Assembly: GCA_022113835.1 (NCBI GenBank)
Contig: JAILWY010000002.1
Span: 8,410,501 to 8,474,500 of the forward strand
Origin: Atopsyche davidsoni
Lineage: Eukaryota > Arthropoda > Insecta > Trichoptera > Hydrobiosidae
Reading direction: 5' to 3'
Length of the DNA stretch: 64,000 bases
Both the position numbers and the translations under genes were made by a program. The notes under the pieces are model-generated. The model had not been told where the DNA came from. It saw only the letters and a list, made by a program, of their open reading frames with translations, and ran no database searches. Within the stretch, counting starts at the first letter, position 1, and each line of letters opens with the position of its first letter. Shown one piece after another: positions 60,800 through 64,000 of the stretch.

Positions 60800-62960
60800 C
60801 AAGAATCTTCTAAGAAATCATTTGGCATCTTTGATTTGGATATTTTAATCCATTGAGTTGCTGCGAGGACAGCGTCTCATGCCCGAGGGTTCGCTTTTGT
60901 GTTTGAAATCCTGAATAATACAATGACAGTTGAAATAACACAATTGAATAAATTTGTATCGAAAGGACAAATCGAATTACTTGAAAAGATATGTATCCAA
61001 GAAAATACATGAGTTATTTGTTGGGACTCTGAAACATCAATTGGAATTGTTTGTACGTATATTTCAAAACATTAAAAAAGTGTTCATATAAACATTAAAA
61101 ACATACATCAAATATACAAACATGAAATAATATTATGTAATAATATTGTGAAAGGAAAAATATTTGTAGATAATTTTTTTACGTATTAAAATAGTGGAAG
61201 GTGACATTGCGTGAAAAGTTTAATAAAAAATACATTTGACAACGTCTGGTGTAAGTTTATTTCAAAACTATTAATGTAAATAAACATGGCTTCAAAAAAA
61301 TAAAAAATGTTTAAATATTGGTGCGATAAAAAATCATAGTTAATATTATATATTTAAATATACTTTCAAACCATAATATATTTTTATGATAAATGAATAA
61401 AAATTGTTCGTGAATAGTAATTTTTATTTAGTAGATAGATATATGGAATACTTAAATTTTATAATGTCAATACTAATTAGGCAAGTGACTGATATGTGTA
61501 ACTACTTCAAATATAATATTTATTACTAGACAATAAATAGACTATGTATTCTCGTTGCAACATGAATGATACTTTATTAAAATAGATTAGGATATTGTTT
61601 AATATATAAAATGCGATTTGATATCAAAATTCATCAATGTATTCGCTTAAGATTCATTAATGTCATGATTAAGAAATATATCATGTTTTATTCAGATATC
61701 AACATTATATGGTACCAATAGAAGTTCAATAATTCTTTACTCTGCTGCTTAAAAAAAATCAACTCTTTTTGCGAATATCCTGCAGTGAATAGCAGATGCG
61801 GAATTTGTTAGAAGGCATCCGTTTTGCATAAATTCCAATGCATTCAAGAGCTCCATTCTTTGCAGACAAATATTATCCGCTGGTATTTTTCTAATATACT
61901 GCAGTTTTATGAATAATGCATTCGGTTTATTAAGTCGAAATCAATAAACTAATTTTCTTTTCGCATATCTGTTGATATAGATTTGGCATATCAATTATTA
62001 ATAAGATTATTGTACTGAAATCTAATACGATTTGATATTTACGTTCTATCTTTTATATTATATAATATTAAATATTTTTTTATTTAGAATATTCAGCAAG
62101 CTGTGTATATATATTTTGGTTCTGTCTAGTCAATTAATTTTTTAGTATTACTAATACTTGTGCTTATTATGACAATAAATTTTCGTTTCATAATCAGTGA
62201 GCATTCAAGTTGTAATAATTCTATAAAAGAAAATTGATGGAAATAGTAGTTAGAATATCAGGTATGATTCCTTGAAAGTTTTACATTCTACATTTTCTAT
62301 ATATGCACCACATTTCTATATATGGACAACAGGTCGATAATTTAGCACATTTTTCATAACACTGTATTGCGTATATTATTTAAATATTAAATAAATGATG
62401 GGTTGATTTAAATTTGACTTCCATTTGGTAAACAAACCAGTAACCGTAAATCCGGAAACAATATTTTTTCCACAACTGAAAAAAAACCCTACAAAATCTC
62501 ATAAATACTTCTGGCGAGTCATATCATTAAATACACAGCATTTTCACAAATAAACTTGTCATTGAAATATTGCTGAGAATTTTTTTTTTTCTTCATGAAT
62601 TGTCCGGTAGCGGGGCGGAAGTTTCCTTGCGTATTATGCAAAATAGTTTGGCGTGTCGCAACATTAGTCGACTGCTCTATAATAATAAATGGACCCAGTG
62701 AAGTATAGTACTACCTGAGGCCAACATTATAAATCAAGCAATATGTCTACGCCACTGGTTATATATTTTCACTTTATTAACGACCATATGGTACTCGTAA
62801 TATTATCAAAAATTGCTATAATTTTGCAGTTTATTTAAATTAAATTAATTAGTTTATGTTAATTTTAGTATTCATTTGAATGTCGCTTAAATAATGAGAC
62901 AGTCAGTAATTAAATTAAACCGCAGATGGTATTTGAAGTCACACCTTTGGGTAGTGAATA
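60800..62960. other. AT-rich intergenic DNA
   Basis: No gene or strong repeat recognised. Confidence 0.5.
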
Positions 62961-62974
62961 AATATAATAAATAT

Positions 62975-63192
62975 AGTAAAATACTTTAGTGATTTTCCAC
63001 ATTTTCAACGTTTCGCCAACCTTTCACGTTGGCATTATCAAACAGAGTGAGATTTTATATAATAATAAGCAATCAGGTAAACAATTGTTAGAGGGAGAGG
63101 TTGTTGGAAAGAGACAGAGTGATTGTGGAACATGTGGAAAATCACTCAAGTATTTTACTCAAAAATATTAAAATGGAATTCCACCAAGTACT
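62975..63192 (+). mobile_element. MITE family A, internally deleted copy
   Basis: Left end AGTAAAATACTTTAGTGATT, core TTTCGCCAACCTTTCACG/TTGGCATTATCAAACAG, right end GTGGAAAATCACTCAAG...TTTTACTCAAAAATATT and AATGGAATTCCACCAAGTACT. The right terminus is the reverse complement of the left terminus at 44379. About 60 nt of the interior seen in other copies is missing. Confidence 0.8.
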
Positions 63193-63349
63193 CTCTTAAT
63201 TTCTTAGTGAATAAATGTTGTAAAAACATTTTGAAAATATTATTGAATACCCCAATACTGGATAACTGCTGCTACACCCCAAAGCCACTATTTTAGATAA
63301 TTACCCCATTAACATAATAGCATTTGTTCACAAAAATTTGCAATTATAT

Positions 63350-63578
63350 AGAATCCTCCACTTGTCAGGTACATTAAAATCACATTAGCCCTTACCACCT
63401 GACAATCATTCTCTCTCTTTCTAACAACCTCTACCTCTAACAGTTGTTTACCTAATTGCTTAATATTATATAAAATCTCACTCTGTTTGATAATGCCAAC
63501 GTGAAAGGTTGGCGAAACCGGTCACTAATAATAACAAAAATGTGGAAAATCACTCAAGTATTTTATTCAAAAATATTA
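63350..63578 (-). mobile_element. MITE family A, inverted copy
   Basis: Reverse-oriented relative to 44379-44662: GAATCCTCCACTTGTCAGG, TAATGCCAACGTGAAAGG, GGCGAAACCGGTCAC, then GTGGAAAATCACTCAAG. The word AAAATATTATTGAATAC occurs on both sides (63234-63250 and 63572-63588), so the interval between may be one insertion or a local duplication. Confidence 0.8.
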
Positions 63579-63734
63579 TTGAATACAGTAAATTTTATTT
63601 ACACGAACGGATAGATAGTACGCGAGAAACCCAACCCTAGCGTTTTATCAATTATTCAAGATCAATCCGTTTAGCTCATGCGAGAACACATTATGAAACA
63701 CACCCTAAAAACACTTATTGATTAATTTTCAAAA

Positions 63735-64000
63735 GGGAAGAAGGACGCCCCAGAGGATCGAACGTCTATTCTTTACATCGCGGGGGCTCCAGAGGGCAGG
63801 GGGGCGTAATGATGCGGGCCCGGGGGCCTCGACGCCTCCAATCCGGCCCTCGATTATCCTCTTTTTGTTCTGCCAGACGATTATCAACGGCGTGTGTCTC
63901 CGCGAGGGCCTAATGTTCCATCCGCCGCGGGAAGAAAATAAAACTCCAGATGAATTATGATTTTTTTGCTCGTAGTTACTAATATCGCCGCCATTTACGT
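63735..64000. other. GC-rich island at the window edge, candidate conserved non-coding
   Basis: The block is GC-rich (GATGCGGGCCCGGGGGCCTC; CGACGCCTCCAATCCGGCC) and ends CCATCCGCCGCGGG, AATTATGATTTTTTTG, then ATCGCCGCCATTTACG at the end. The 80-residue ORF across it has no recognisable domain. Similar in style to the islands at 24.6 and 56.4 kb. Confidence 0.3.

Noticed and set aside
1..64000. CRISPR array or prokaryotic operon
   Set aside because: No regular repeat-spacer pattern and no Shine-Dalgarno-led gene series; genes have spliceosomal introns.

Overview
The window looks like insect nuclear DNA, most likely from a moth or butterfly. It is strongly AT-rich. Its genes have introns with GT...AG borders. 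It carries an odorant-binding-protein gene, a G12/insect-allergen-repeat gene, tRNA-derived SINEs, an LINE fragment with an RTE-like C-terminus, and many short foldback DNA transposons. The lepidopteran assignment is inference from protein style and repeat types. There is no sign of a prokaryotic or viral genome.

Gene-bearing part (1-21,200). Positions 1-1884 hold the last exons of a PSME4/PA200 proteasome activator gene on the + strand, ending in the family's C-terminal Tyr-Tyr-Ala. A six-exon odorant-binding protein lies on the minus strand at 6733-5823. It has lost cysteines C2 and C5, the signature of a Minus-C OBP. A two-exon G12-like (insect allergen-related repeat) secreted protein is divergent to it on the + strand at 8053-9453. 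At 20,270-20,911 is a cysteine-rich secreted protein of unknown function. Its start codon sits directly on a plausible splice acceptor, which suggests a non-coding first exon. These four genes share no obvious pathway. The OBP and the G12-like protein are both typical of chemosensory or gut secreted proteins, but their adjacency does not prove a link.

Gene desert (9.5-20.1 kb and 21.2-64 kb). No convincing protein gene was found in more than 50 kb. The desert alternates very AT-rich sequence with discrete GC-rich islands of 150-350 bp. Several of these hold homeodomain, POU-octamer or Hox/Exd-like words (TAATTAATGG, ATGCAAAT, ATCAATCA). This looks like the cis-regulatory landscape, or a giant intron, of a developmental gene outside the window, but conservation has to be tested.

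Repeats. The main structural feature is a nearly perfect segmental array at 26,951-33,024: a 2,716-bp unit, a 642-bp copy with an internal deletion, and a second 2,716-bp unit. Each full unit carries a 25-bp perfect hairpin and a 34-bp minisatellite. Other features are an 88-bp-arm palindrome at 51,723-51,928, a Tc1/mariner-type foldback element with TA target duplication and a transposase N-terminus at 50,208-50,553, a piggyBac-like transposase relic at 55,23x-55,42x, and three or four MITE families. There are also tRNA-SINEs, a dispersed repeat family at about 23.1, 36.1, 40.2 and 60.7 kb, several tandem duplications, microsatellites and G-quadruplex-prone tracts.

I found no clearly novel multi-gene system. 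The best leads are the segmental array, the palindromes and the regulatory-looking islands.
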